Shown: piece by piece, positions 29,314-37,305 of the stretch
How the letters are laid out: each line of letters opens with the position of its first letter
Position numbering within the stretch: the first letter of the stretch is position 1
Source: Alphaproteobacteria bacterium
GTDB lineage: Bacteria; Pseudomonadota; Alphaproteobacteria; Caulobacterales; Aquidulcibacteraceae
Length of the DNA: 64,000 bases
Assembly (NCBI GenBank): GCA_018969015.1
Contig: JAGWZE010000010.1
Coordinates: forward strand, 1 to 64,000
Reading direction: 5' to 3'
Notes under the pieces: model-generated
Told to the model about the DNA's origin: nothing
The model's database searches: none
What the model saw: the letters and a program-made list of their open reading frames with translations, nothing else
Translations under genes and position numbers: made by a program

Positions 29314-29739
29314 TCAGCTGCCGGTCAGGCTCGTCATCAGCGCGAGGCGATCATAGATCACTTCCTGCGCCGTGACCTTGCCGGCCGTGATCGTGTAGCG
29401 GGCGACATAGGGTCCTGAGATCGTCGCGCCGGTGGCGGGAAAGGTTTGGCCGCCGGGCAAAGCAAGCGGTCCCGTGTGACGCCCGGCCATGACGGCGAAA
29501 TCCACGATCTCGTCGCCATTCTCGAAGCGGGCGTAGGTGTCGACGGCGTTGTCGCTGAAGGCGTCGAGCCAGACGCGCTCGGCCGCCCGTCGCGCCGCGA
29601 GCCCGCGCAGGGCGACGCCCGGCGCCTTGTAGTCCACATCTTCGGCCCAGAAGGCGGCGATGGCCTCGAGATCTCCACGGCGGAAGGCCGCGTGCATGGC
29701 GTCGACCACTTCGGCCGGCGTGAATTCGGTGCGGGTCAT
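29314..29739 (-). CDS. SnoaL-like (NTF2-fold) protein
   Basis: A 141-residue protein of the SnoaL/NTF2-like superfamily of polyketide cyclases and small isomerases. The pattern FRRGDLEAIAAFWAEDVDYK and the sequence GRHTGPLALPGGQTFPAT are typical. ATG 29739 is used, 8 bp after the preceding SDR gene's stop. It sits in the TetR-controlled operon and may isomerise or bind a small ligand. No catalytic residues can be named with confidence. Confidence 0.75.
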   Translation of the reverse strand: MTRTEFTPAEVVDAMHAAFRRGDLEAIAAFWAEDVDYKAPGVALRGLAARRAAERVWLDAFSDNAVDTYARFENGDEIVDFAVMAGRHTGPLALPGGQTFPATGATISGPYVARYTITAGKVTAQEVIYDRLALMTSLTGS

Positions 29740-29747
29740 GGCTTGCC

Positions 29748-30800
29748 TCACGTGCTGGCGGACGGAACGGGCGTGACGGGCGCAAGCCCCCGCGCGCGAA
29801 ACCACGCGACGGTGTCGGCGAGGGTCTCCGTCACGGGGCGGAAGCGCAGGCCAAGCTCCTGCTCGGCCTTGGCGTTGTTGAACCGGGTGCGACCGCGCTC
29901 GCGCGCCATGTTCTTCACGGCGGCCCAGCTGAGCAGCACCGGCTTGCCCGTCACCCGCGCGACGCTCTCCTGCAGGCCCGCGATGACAAAGAGCAGGCCG
30001 AGCGGAAGTTTTGCGCGCGGCGCAGGCACGCGTGCGACCTGCTCCAGAAGCGGGAAAAGCTCCGTGAGCGCCATGTTGCGCCCTGCCGCCAGATACCGCT
30101 CGCCGCGGCGGCCTCGCTTGGCGGCGGCGATCTGCGCGGCGGCGACGTCGCGCGCGTCGACGAACGAGAACGTCGCGGGAGGGACGCCGGGGAGACGCCG
30201 GTTCAGGAAATCCAATGCGGTCTGCCCCGCCGAGGTCGGGCCGGCGTCACCCGGGCCCCACATCCAGGCGGGCAGGACGAGCGAGGCATGAAAATCCGGC
30301 CAGCGCGCCAGCGCGTCGAACACGGCGTCGTCCGCCAGGATCTTGCTGAGGTAGTAGTCGTCGGCGTTCGTCCGCTTTCGGACCATCGTCTCGTCGATCA
30401 GCGCGCCGCGGGGGCCGTCCAGGACGGCGATGGACGAGGTGTGCACCATGCGCCGGACGCCGGCGTCATAAGCGGCCTGGATCAATGCGCGGGTTCCGGC
30501 CTCGTTGGTCGCGATCAGCGCCTTGCGGTGCGAGCCGCCTTTGTAGCTGTCGCGGAAATAGGCGGCCGTGTGGAACAGCGTGGTCACCCCCGCGAGCCGC
30601 GCGGCGAACCCTTCAACCGCCGCCAGATCGCCGACCACGATCTCGAGATCCGGGCCGGCAAAGTCCGTGAACTGCGCGGCCGCCTTCTCCGCGGAGCGCG
30701 CCAGCGCCCGGACGCGCGCGCCCTCGGCAAGCAGCTGGCGGACCAGGTTGTTCCCCAAAAGCCCCGTCGCTCCCGTGACGAACACCGTTTGGCCACGCAT
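29748..30800 (-). CDS. NAD-dependent epimerase / dihydroflavonol-reductase-like SDR
   Basis: A 350-residue extended SDR. The cofactor motif is FVTGATGLLGNNL (TGxxGxxG) and the catalytic pair is Y-x3-K in DDYYLSK (about 150-154), with the partner Ser in VHTSSIAV. It opens the minus-strand operon with the SnoaL-like and aldo/keto reductase genes. An operator region with ATACC-type repeats separates it from the divergent TetR gene, which presumably represses both. It may reduce an unsaturated or keto compound. Confidence 0.88.
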   Translation of the reverse strand: MRGQTVFVTGATGLLGNNLVRQLLAEGARVRALARSAEKAAAQFTDFAGPDLEIVVGDLAAVEGFAARLAGVTTLFHTAAYFRDSYKGGSHRKALIATNEAGTRALIQAAYDAGVRRMVHTSSIAVLDGPRGALIDETMVRKRTNADDYYLSKILADDAVFDALARWPDFHASLVLPAWMWGPGDAGPTSAGQTALDFLNRRLPGVPPATFSFVDARDVAAAQIAAAKRGRRGERYLAAGRNMALTELFPLLEQVARVPAPRAKLPLGLLFVIAGLQESVARVTGKPVLLSWAAVKNMARERGRTRFNNAKAEQELGLRFRPVTETLADTVAWFRARGLAPVTPVPSAST

Positions 30801-30812
30801 CCCGCACCCTCC

Positions 30813-30868
30813 ATACCAACCGTTATTATAATACCGATTGGTATTTGCATGTGAATCGGTATACCACT
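30813..30868. promoter_or_regulatory. TetR operator region with ATACC repeats
   Basis: Between the divergent SDR and TetR genes, ATACCGATTGGTAT (30831-30844) is an inverted repeat with ATACC and GGTAT arms, flanked by ATACCAACCGTTAT (about 30814-30827) and AATCGGTATACC (30854-30865) carrying the same half-sites. Such clustered, AT-rich symmetric sites are usual for TetR repressors controlling a divergent operon. Confidence 0.6.
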
Positions 30869-30889
30869 TGGCCTGAAGCCGGAGGCCAC

Positions 30890-31498
30890 ATGCCGAGACT
30901 GACGCGGGAAGAGAGCCGGGAGCGCACCCGAAGCCTGTTGCTGGCGGCTGGCCGTTCGGTCTTTGCCCGGGCGGGCTATGGCGGCGCTTCGATCGACACC
31001 ATCGCCGAGACCGCCGGCTTCTCGAAGGGCGCCTTCTATTCGAACTTCGAGAGCAAGGAGGCGATCTTCCTCGAACTGCTCTCGGAGACCATGGCGGCCG
31101 AGCTGGCCGCCAGCCGCGACCTCGCGGCCGGTGGTCTCGACGTGGCGGACGCCATCGATCAGATCGCGGAGCGCTACGCGGTCGAGCAGGCCGATCAGGA
31201 ATGGTGTCTGCTGTCGGTGGAGTTTGCGCTCCATGTCGCGCGCCATCCGGCGCTCACCGAGCAGTTCGCCGATCTCTTCGAACGCCAGTACAAGGGCGCC
31301 GCGACGATCATCGCGCAGCTCGCGAAAAAAGCCGGCGCAAAGGTGGAGGATCCGATCAAGGCAGCGGCGCTGTTCATCGCCTTTCGCCAGGGGCTCGCGC
31401 TTGACCGCGCCTCGAAGGGCGCGGCGCTTTCGGAAGCGGATGCAAAGCAGGCGCTGCGCAGATTCATGTGGGGGCTGCTTGGGCGTCAGGCGCCCTGA
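30890..31498 (+). CDS. TetR-family transcriptional regulator (of the SDR-AKR operon)
   Basis: A 202-residue TetR-type repressor starting MPRLTREESRERTRSLL. HTH residues are VFARAGYGGASIDTIAETA and the recognition helix region GFSKGAFYSNFESKE. GGAGG (30881-30885) precedes the ATG at 30890, so the in-frame upstream start is not used. It is divergent from the SDR operon, with ATACC-type sites between. It is predicted to repress its own and the SDR-SnoaL-AKR transcript until a ligand binds. Confidence 0.9.
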   Translation: MPRLTREESRERTRSLLLAAGRSVFARAGYGGASIDTIAETAGFSKGAFYSNFESKEAIFLELLSETMAAELAASRDLAAGGLDVADAIDQIAERYAVEQADQEWCLLSVEFALHVARHPALTEQFADLFERQYKGAATIIAQLAKKAGAKVEDPIKAAALFIAFRQGLALDRASKGAALSEADAKQALRRFMWGLLGRQAP

Positions 31499-31563
31499 GC
31501 CGCACGGCCGCGCGCCGACGCGGTCACGTTTCCAGAATCGTCTCGAAGCCGCGGCGCGCCGTT

Positions 31564-32850
31564 TCAGGCGGGGACGATGCGCGGCAAGCGCACCCTGCCC
31601 GACACGAGATCCGGCTTCGGCCAATAGGCGCGGAATGACATCGTGAACGGTCCCTGCGCCGGAGCCGGCAGCCAGTTCGCGCGGCGCGCCTCGCCCGGAT
31701 CGGTGCGGGAAATCCAGATGTCGAGCGCGCCGTCGGCGTTGCGCACGAGGCCGGGCGTGCGATCCCCGATCGAATACCGCGCAAGAGGATTGGGCGTGAG
31801 GAAGCGCTGCTTGGCGGCGGTGACTTCGTACATGGTGAGCGACCAGAACGCCGAAACCGGAAGGTTGGCGGGGACCGTCAAACGGTATGGGCCGTCGCCG
31901 GTGAACTCGGCGCCGCGATCGCCCTCGGGCGAGAGATAGATCGCCTCGTCCGGCGGCAGCGCGCCGATGCCGCCCAGCGCGATTGCGGCGCGAAAAACGA
32001 AATCCTGCCCGAACAGGCCGAGATTCGGCGGCGGCGTGGACCACCCGTCGACGAAGCGCGGCGCCGTGAGCACCTTGCCGATGAGGGCGCGCGCTTCGGC
32101 GACGCCCGCGGCGATCTCGGCCCACTGCGCCGGCGTGAGCGCGGCGCGTGCGTCCGGTTTCAGAAGACCGACGCGCTTCAGGAACGCGCGATCCGCGCGC
32201 GGCGGCGGGTTGGCGGCCATGAGCGCCTGCGCGGCCTCGAAGAATGCGGGCGGCGCGGCGTCGCGCGTGGCGTAGGGCCCGGGCGTCGCGATCGCGGGGC
32301 CGGTCAGCGTGACGCCGTCCTGCGCGGCGTGGGCGGCGGCGAGATCGGCGGGGCCGTCCACCAGCGTGCGCACGATCATCCAGGCCTGCGGCGTCGAGAC
32401 GCGCGCGTGAAGCGGCCCGCGCGGCCTTTGCCCAGGCCCGACGAGTTCGAACGCCCCGCCCGCGCCCTTGACGGTGCGACCGCACAAGACCGCATCCGTA
32501 TCGGTGTACATGTTGAGGATGTGGACGGACTGGTACCGCTGCGAGGGCGCGTAGCCGAGCGTCACGGGGCCGCGCGTGAGATCGAGCCAGGCGGCGGAAT
32601 AGATCGTGTCGTTGTTCGGCGTCGTGACGACGCGGCTTTCCGGCGTCGCGAGCGTGCGCGTCGCCGTCAGCACGTTGGCGCCGGTCTGTGCGGCGCGCGC
32701 GCGGATGGTCGCCATTTCGATGAGCGGCAGAGCGTAGAGCCAGGCGTCGCGCGCGGCTTCGCGCAGAGAAGGCCCCGTCGCCGCGGCCGCGTGGCCGGCC
32801 GGCGCGGTGGCGAGCGCGGCGGCGCCAAGGAGAACGTCACGTCGGCGCAT
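31564..32850 (-). CDS. DUF1254/DUF1214 exported protein
   Basis: A 428-residue exported protein of the DUF1254-DUF1214 family, whose members occur in many Proteobacteria. The N-terminus MRRRDVLLGAAALATAPAGH has an RR pair and a Tat-like leader, so export by Tat is plausible. The DUF1254 half shows TPNNDTIYSAAWLDLTRGPV, and the C-terminal DUF1214 half shows LTMYEVTAAKQRFL and NPLARYSIGDRT. The ATG at 32850 has GGAGAT upstream; the in-frame upstream extension is rejected. It is separated by 82 bp from the ynjF-like gene but has no clear functional link to it. No biochemical role is known to me. Confidence 0.82.
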   Translation of the reverse strand: MRRRDVLLGAAALATAPAGHAAAATGPSLREAARDAWLYALPLIEMATIRARAAQTGANVLTATRTLATPESRVVTTPNNDTIYSAAWLDLTRGPVTLGYAPSQRYQSVHILNMYTDTDAVLCGRTVKGAGGAFELVGPGQRPRGPLHARVSTPQAWMIVRTLVDGPADLAAAHAAQDGVTLTGPAIATPGPYATRDAAPPAFFEAAQALMAANPPPRADRAFLKRVGLLKPDARAALTPAQWAEIAAGVAEARALIGKVLTAPRFVDGWSTPPPNLGLFGQDFVFRAAIALGGIGALPPDEAIYLSPEGDRGAEFTGDGPYRLTVPANLPVSAFWSLTMYEVTAAKQRFLTPNPLARYSIGDRTPGLVRNADGALDIWISRTDPGEARRANWLPAPAQGPFTMSFRAYWPKPDLVSGRVRLPRIVPA

Positions 32851-32932
32851 GGGGGATCTCCGGGGGTGGTCTTGTCCGGCCGCCAGCCAATCCGCCGCGG
32901 CGGCGTCCGTCAATGGCCGCGTCGCGCCCGCG

Positions 32933-33547
32933 TCAGTTCGTGCGGGCGAACACGCGCGCCGCGACCGCGACGCGCAGGATGGTGGTGAGCGCGCACAGCG
33001 CCGCGAGCGTCCAGGCCAAAGGCGCGAACCACGCCGGCCAAAGGACGAAAGCGACGAAGAATGCGATCGTCTCCCCGCCCTCGATCACTCCAAACGCCGC
33101 GTAGTAGGACTTTTCGCCGCGCGCCCGCGTGGTCAGGCCGTTTTTCGCGGCCAGCGCGGCGAAGGCGAGATAGCTCGACGCGGTCAGGCAGAAGCTCGCG
33201 AGCACCGCGGCGGCCGCCGCGCCGGCCCCCGCGGGATCGGCGATCGCGAAGGCGAGCGGGACGACGCCGTAGAAGAGGTAGTCGCACACGGTGTCGAGAT
33301 AGCCGCCGAAATCCGTCGCGCCGGCGCGGCGCGCGATGGCGCCGTCGAGCCCGTCGAGCACGCGGTTGAGGACGATCAGCGCAAGCGCCCATCCATAGGC
33401 GCCGGCCACGATCGCCGCGCCGACCGCGATCGCCACGGCCGCGCCTGCGAGCGTGACGGCGTTGGCGCCGATCCCCGCGGCGGCGAGACCGCGCGCGACC
33501 GCGTCGAGCGGCGGATCGATCAGACGGCGCAACGCGGCGTCGAACAC
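32933..33547 (-). CDS. ynjF: CDP-alcohol phosphatidyltransferase, YnjF-like
   Basis: A 204-residue membrane protein of the CDP-alcohol phosphatidyltransferase family, which joins a CDP-activated lipid to an alcohol head group. The signature region is DGLDGAIARRAGATDFGG followed by D85 and D89; the DGxxAR and the two Asp are intact, while the spacer before the glycine is 7 residues rather than the usual 8. Five to six membrane helices are visible. The sequence resembles E. coli YnjF most closely, and the gene is the last of a cluster matching ynjB-C-D-F, so this name is used. It lies 9 bp downstream of the TonB receptor. The substrate is unknown. Confidence 0.85.
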   Translation of the reverse strand: MFDAALRRLIDPPLDAVARGLAAAGIGANAVTLAGAAVAIAVGAAIVAGAYGWALALIVLNRVLDGLDGAIARRAGATDFGGYLDTVCDYLFYGVVPLAFAIADPAGAGAAAAAVLASFCLTASSYLAFAALAAKNGLTTRARGEKSYYAAFGVIEGGETIAFFVAFVLWPAWFAPLAWTLAALCALTTILRVAVAARVFARTN

Positions 33548-33556
33548 GGGGCGACC

Positions 33557-36500
33557 TCAGAAACTGTAGCGTGCGGTGACCTGGAACGTCCGCGGCGGAC
33601 CGGCGCTGTTCTGCGCAAAGGGCCGCCCGAAGATCTGACGCTGATTGGAGACGGTGAAATTCACCGGATAGCCGCTCTGCGTCTGCGCGTCGAACAGGTT
33701 GAAGATGTCGCCGCGCACCTCCACCGTACCGCGGGGCGCCGGGATGCGATAGCTCGCGCCGAGATCGATCGTCGTCGCCCCGTCGAGGCGGCCCGAGTTG
33801 CGCCGCACGCCCGGGAAGCGATCGGGATTGCCCGTGAACTGATCGGCGAACGAGAGCCCGTCGCCGTTGAGATCGGTCGTGCCGAACACCGCCGGATCGG
33901 GCACGAAGGTGACGGGCTGTCCGGATTGAACGAGGGCGGCGAGGGAGATCGTGAGCCGTGGCGTCGGGTATGCGTTCACGAGGGCCGAGATGACGTGCGT
34001 GCGGTCGTTGAGCGACGGGCCGTAATCGGCGGCGAAATCGTTGGCGTCATTGGCGCGGAAGTTGATGTCGTCGCTGTCGTTCCGCAAGCGTGAGAGCGTG
34101 TAGTAGACGACGCCGTCCCACCGCCCTTCGCCGCGGAGACGCCGCGCGGACAGCGTGAGCGCCTCGTACTTCGAGCGCCCGCGCGTTTCGGAGACCACGA
34201 TGGAGCGCGCGCCGCCCGCGGGCACGACGCCGCCCGGCGCCAATGCCGGCCGTGTCGCATCGGCCGCCGCACGCGACCGGACGAGCCCGAGCGCCTCGCG
34301 CTGCTGCGGCGTCAACGCGGCGACGCCCGCCGCGCCCAGCCGGGCGAATTCCGCTTCGTTGAACACGAAGGGCGCCGGCGCATTCAGGTCGCGAAGGCGG
34401 ACGAGGTTGCGCCCGTCCGAATACAGAAGATCGGCGCCGAGGAGCCAGCGATCGGCGGGCTGCCACTGCACGCCAAGGCTCGCCTGGATCGCTTCGGGAT
34501 TGTCGAGGCCATTGGGATTGAAGATGCGGCGCTCGCTTTGCGTCAGGCTGTTGCGCTGCGCGATGAGCGAGCGCGGGTCCGGGCAGGCCGTCAGGCTGGC
34601 GCAGAGGCTCGCCGCATCGACGGTGATGTTGCCCCGGTCGGTGGTGATCGCCGCGATGTCCGTGTTCGCCGGCAGGAGGCCGCGGTCTTTCAGGGTCTGC
34701 AGCTGGGCGAGGAAGCCCGGCGCGCGGGAGTTCTGCTGAATGGCGTCCGAAATGATGGCGTAGGGGATTTTCTCGACGAAGAGCCCAAGGCCGCCGCGGA
34801 TCGCGAGGGTTTCGCTGGGCGTGTAGTTGAAGCCGAGACGCGGGGCGAAGTTGTTGCGGTCCCCGCGCCCGACGATCTCCGTGAGCGAGTCGTAATCCCA
34901 GCGCAGGCCGAGCGTGAGGCTGAGATCGGCAGTGGCCTGCCATTGGTCTTCGATGAAGGCGCTCGTGAGCTCCTGCGGCGCGCCGAACGCGGACGGCTGT
35001 GTCTCGAAGCTCGCGGAAAGGATCTGCGCCGTCGCGGGGAGATCGCGGGCCGACAAGGCGAGGCCCCGTCCCTGCAGCCCGGCGAGGTCCGCGGGCGTCA
35101 GGGCGACGTTGAAATTGCCGTTCGGATTGCCGCCGCCGAACAGCTGGAAATCGGCATGCAGATGATCGAACCCCGCGCGGACGCGGTGGGCGCCGCGGTC
35201 GATGGTGAGCACGTGGCGGGTCTGCCAGGTGCGTTCGCGGTCGTCGAACACGAAGCCCGGATGGCCGATCACGGCGATGGGCGCGCTCAGATCGCCGGCG
35301 GCGAACAGGCTCACCTGCGGCCCGGCGCCCGCGCGCGGCTGCCCGTAGTCCCAGTCGAAGCGGCTGAATTGGAGGGCGCCGGCATAGTCGAAACCGTCGC
35401 CGCGATAGGTTGCCGTGAGCGCGACGTTCAAGGACTGCCGATCCTGGATGCTGCCGGCGCTCGGAAACGTGACGCCGCCGGTCAACCCGCCGCCCTGCCG
35501 CTCGAGCTGGACATCGCCATAGTTGACGCGCAGGGCCGTGCGCAGGCGCGGCGTCCAGACCTGATCGACACGCGCGGTGACGAGCGTTTGCGTATTGAGA
35601 CCCTGCAGGCGCGCGCGCACGCCGAGCGCCGGGGCGCTGAGGACGTTGTCCGTCGCGTCGCGGATGTACTCCACATTCAGGAAGAAGAACGTGCGATCCC
35701 GGACGATCGGGCCGGACAGGGATACCCCGCCCTGGTCGCGCGTGAAGGTCTCCGATACGGGCGCGCCGAAAAGAGAGGTGAGATTAGAGTCCGGCTTCGC
35801 GGTGATGAAGTCCCGCAGGCGGGTCACGGCGTAGATTTCGCCATGCAGGTCGTTGCCGCCGGCGGGCGTCGTGACGTTGACGACGCCGTTGGCCGTGCGG
35901 CCGAACGCGGCGGAGTACGAGCCGGACAGCACCGTCACGTCCTGCACGGCGCCGACCGGGATCGGGAAGCGCTGGCCGCCGAGGAAATTCTCGGTGTTGT
36001 CCAGGCCGTCGATCAGATAGCTCGTGAACAGCGCGTTGGCGCCATTGATGGCGACGGCCGGCGCTTCCGGAAAGAAGCCGGTGGACTGCGTGACGCCCGG
36101 CAGCCGGAACAGCAGACGCTCGAGGCTGCGCGCCTCGACGGGCACCTTGCTGATCGCCTCGGCGTCGAGCGTCGCGGAGACCTCGGCGTTGGCCGTGTTG
36201 AGCCCGGCGATGGTGCGGCGCCCGGTGACGACGATCTCGCCGGTCCCAGCGGCGGAGAGACGGAGCGTGACGTTCGATTGAAAATCCGTCCGCAGGCGGA
36301 TCGGATCGGACTCGAAGGCGGCGGTGGCGCCGGTCTCGGGCGTGCGCAGGAGCCATGCGCCGGCGGTGTCGAGCCCGCCGAACCGGACGCGGCCCGACGC
36401 ATCGCTGCGCGCTTCGCGCGTCGCGCCCGTGCCGGTGTTCTCGGCGCGGACGACCACGCCCGCCGCCGGCCGGCCGTCGGGCCCTAGAAGTCGCGCCTGG

Positions 36501-36580
36501 ATCGCGCTCTCGGCGAAGGCCGCGCCGGGCGCGATGGCGGCCAGGGCGAAACAGGCCGAGGCGAGACGAAGATGGCGCAT
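33557..36580 (-). CDS. TonB-dependent receptor with N-terminal carboxypeptidase-regulatory-like domain
   Basis: A 1007-residue outer-membrane receptor with a signal peptide (1-23, ending GAAFA) and a CarboxypepD_reg-like domain at about 25-110. A TonB-box-like EIVVTGRR follows (about 114-121), then a plug (about 125-240, with VPVEARSLERLLFRLPGV and FLIDGLDN-like SYLIDGLDNTENFLGG) and a 22-stranded barrel ending in the C-terminal ARYSF that is the outer-membrane signal. It takes up a ligand with energy from TonB/ExbBD. It is inserted between the ynjD-like ATPase and the ynjF-like gene, so it probably feeds the ynjBCD importer; the ligand is unknown. Confidence 0.9.
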   Translation of the reverse strand: MRHLRLASACFALAAIAPGAAFAESAIQARLLGPDGRPAAGVVVRAENTGTGATREARSDASGRVRFGGLDTAGAWLLRTPETGATAAFESDPIRLRTDFQSNVTLRLSAAGTGEIVVTGRRTIAGLNTANAEVSATLDAEAISKVPVEARSLERLLFRLPGVTQSTGFFPEAPAVAINGANALFTSYLIDGLDNTENFLGGQRFPIPVGAVQDVTVLSGSYSAAFGRTANGVVNVTTPAGGNDLHGEIYAVTRLRDFITAKPDSNLTSLFGAPVSETFTRDQGGVSLSGPIVRDRTFFFLNVEYIRDATDNVLSAPALGVRARLQGLNTQTLVTARVDQVWTPRLRTALRVNYGDVQLERQGGGLTGGVTFPSAGSIQDRQSLNVALTATYRGDGFDYAGALQFSRFDWDYGQPRAGAGPQVSLFAAGDLSAPIAVIGHPGFVFDDRERTWQTRHVLTIDRGAHRVRAGFDHLHADFQLFGGGNPNGNFNVALTPADLAGLQGRGLALSARDLPATAQILSASFETQPSAFGAPQELTSAFIEDQWQATADLSLTLGLRWDYDSLTEIVGRGDRNNFAPRLGFNYTPSETLAIRGGLGLFVEKIPYAIISDAIQQNSRAPGFLAQLQTLKDRGLLPANTDIAAITTDRGNITVDAASLCASLTACPDPRSLIAQRNSLTQSERRIFNPNGLDNPEAIQASLGVQWQPADRWLLGADLLYSDGRNLVRLRDLNAPAPFVFNEAEFARLGAAGVAALTPQQREALGLVRSRAAADATRPALAPGGVVPAGGARSIVVSETRGRSKYEALTLSARRLRGEGRWDGVVYYTLSRLRNDSDDINFRANDANDFAADYGPSLNDRTHVISALVNAYPTPRLTISLAALVQSGQPVTFVPDPAVFGTTDLNGDGLSFADQFTGNPDRFPGVRRNSGRLDGATTIDLGASYRIPAPRGTVEVRGDIFNLFDAQTQSGYPVNFTVSNQRQIFGRPFAQNSAGPPRTFQVTARYSF

Positions 36581-36669
36581 GCGTGCCCTTTCTGGAGCGC
36601 GGCCCGGAGCTTACGCTCCCGGCCGGGCCGCCGTTACACACCGCCGAAGACCGCGGCGCAAACCCTCTC

Positions 36670-37305
36670 TCAGGGGAAGGGAAGGATCGCGCCGGGCGCG
36701 TCGGCGGGGTCGTGCGTGACGAGAAGCGTCGGGATCGACCGTTCGGCGATCTGCGCGAACGTGAACGCCCGCGTCCGCGCCCTTAGCTCGGGATCGAGCT
36801 TGGAGAACGGCTCGTCGAGGAGCAGCGCCTTGGGCTCGGCCAAGAGCGCGCGCATCAGCGCGACGCGGGCCTTCTGGCCGCCGGACAGCGTGGCGGGGTC
36901 GCGTCGTTCGAAGCCGGACAGTTCGGCGAGATCGAGCGCCCGGCGGACCCGCGCCTGGCGTTCCACCCGCGAAAGGCCCGCCGGCGTGGCGAAGGCCAGG
37001 TTCTCGCCAACGGACATGTGCGCGAAGAGGAGATCGTCCTGGTACAGAACGCCCACGCGCCGCGCCTCGATGGGCAGGTGATCGATGCGGCGGCCGTCGA
37101 GCGATACGACGCCTTCGGCGACGAAGGTCTCCGGAAGGGCGCCCGCGACATAGGCAAGCAGGCTCGACTTGCCGACGCCGCTCGGCCCCATGAGCGTGAG
37201 CGTTTCGCCCGGTGCGATCGCGCAGGAGAAGCCGTCGAGCAGGCGGAGCCCATCGACGGCGATCTTCACGTTGGAGAGCATCAGGCCCGTTGCGGCGGTC
37301 GTCAT
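36670..37305 (-). CDS. ynjD: ABC transporter ATP-binding protein, YnjD-like
   Basis: A 211-residue ABC ATPase that powers the import permease encoded upstream. Walker A GPSGVGKSS (40-48), Q-loop Gln89, signature LSGGQ (140-144) and Walker B LLLDEP (161-166) are complete, and the H-loop is in LVTHDP. Start ATG 37305 overlaps the permease stop as ATGA, giving translational coupling. With the ynjB- and ynjC-like genes it forms a complete importer; its order and sequence match the E. coli ynjBCD operon. Confidence 0.92.
   Translation of the reverse strand: MTTAATGLMLSNVKIAVDGLRLLDGFSCAIAPGETLTLMGPSGVGKSSLLAYVAGALPETFVAEGVVSLDGRRIDHLPIEARRVGVLYQDDLLFAHMSVGENLAFATPAGLSRVERQARVRRALDLAELSGFERRDPATLSGGQKARVALMRALLAEPKALLLDEPFSKLDPELRARTRAFTFAQIAERSIPTLLVTHDPADAPGAILPFP

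Noticed and set aside
31499-31563. A further gene between TetR and DUF1254
   Set aside because: The gap is only 65 bp and contains no start signal or open frame of note.
34538-36487. A 649-residue plus-strand frame
   Set aside because: Antisense to the TonB receptor; no signal peptide, motif or start signal.
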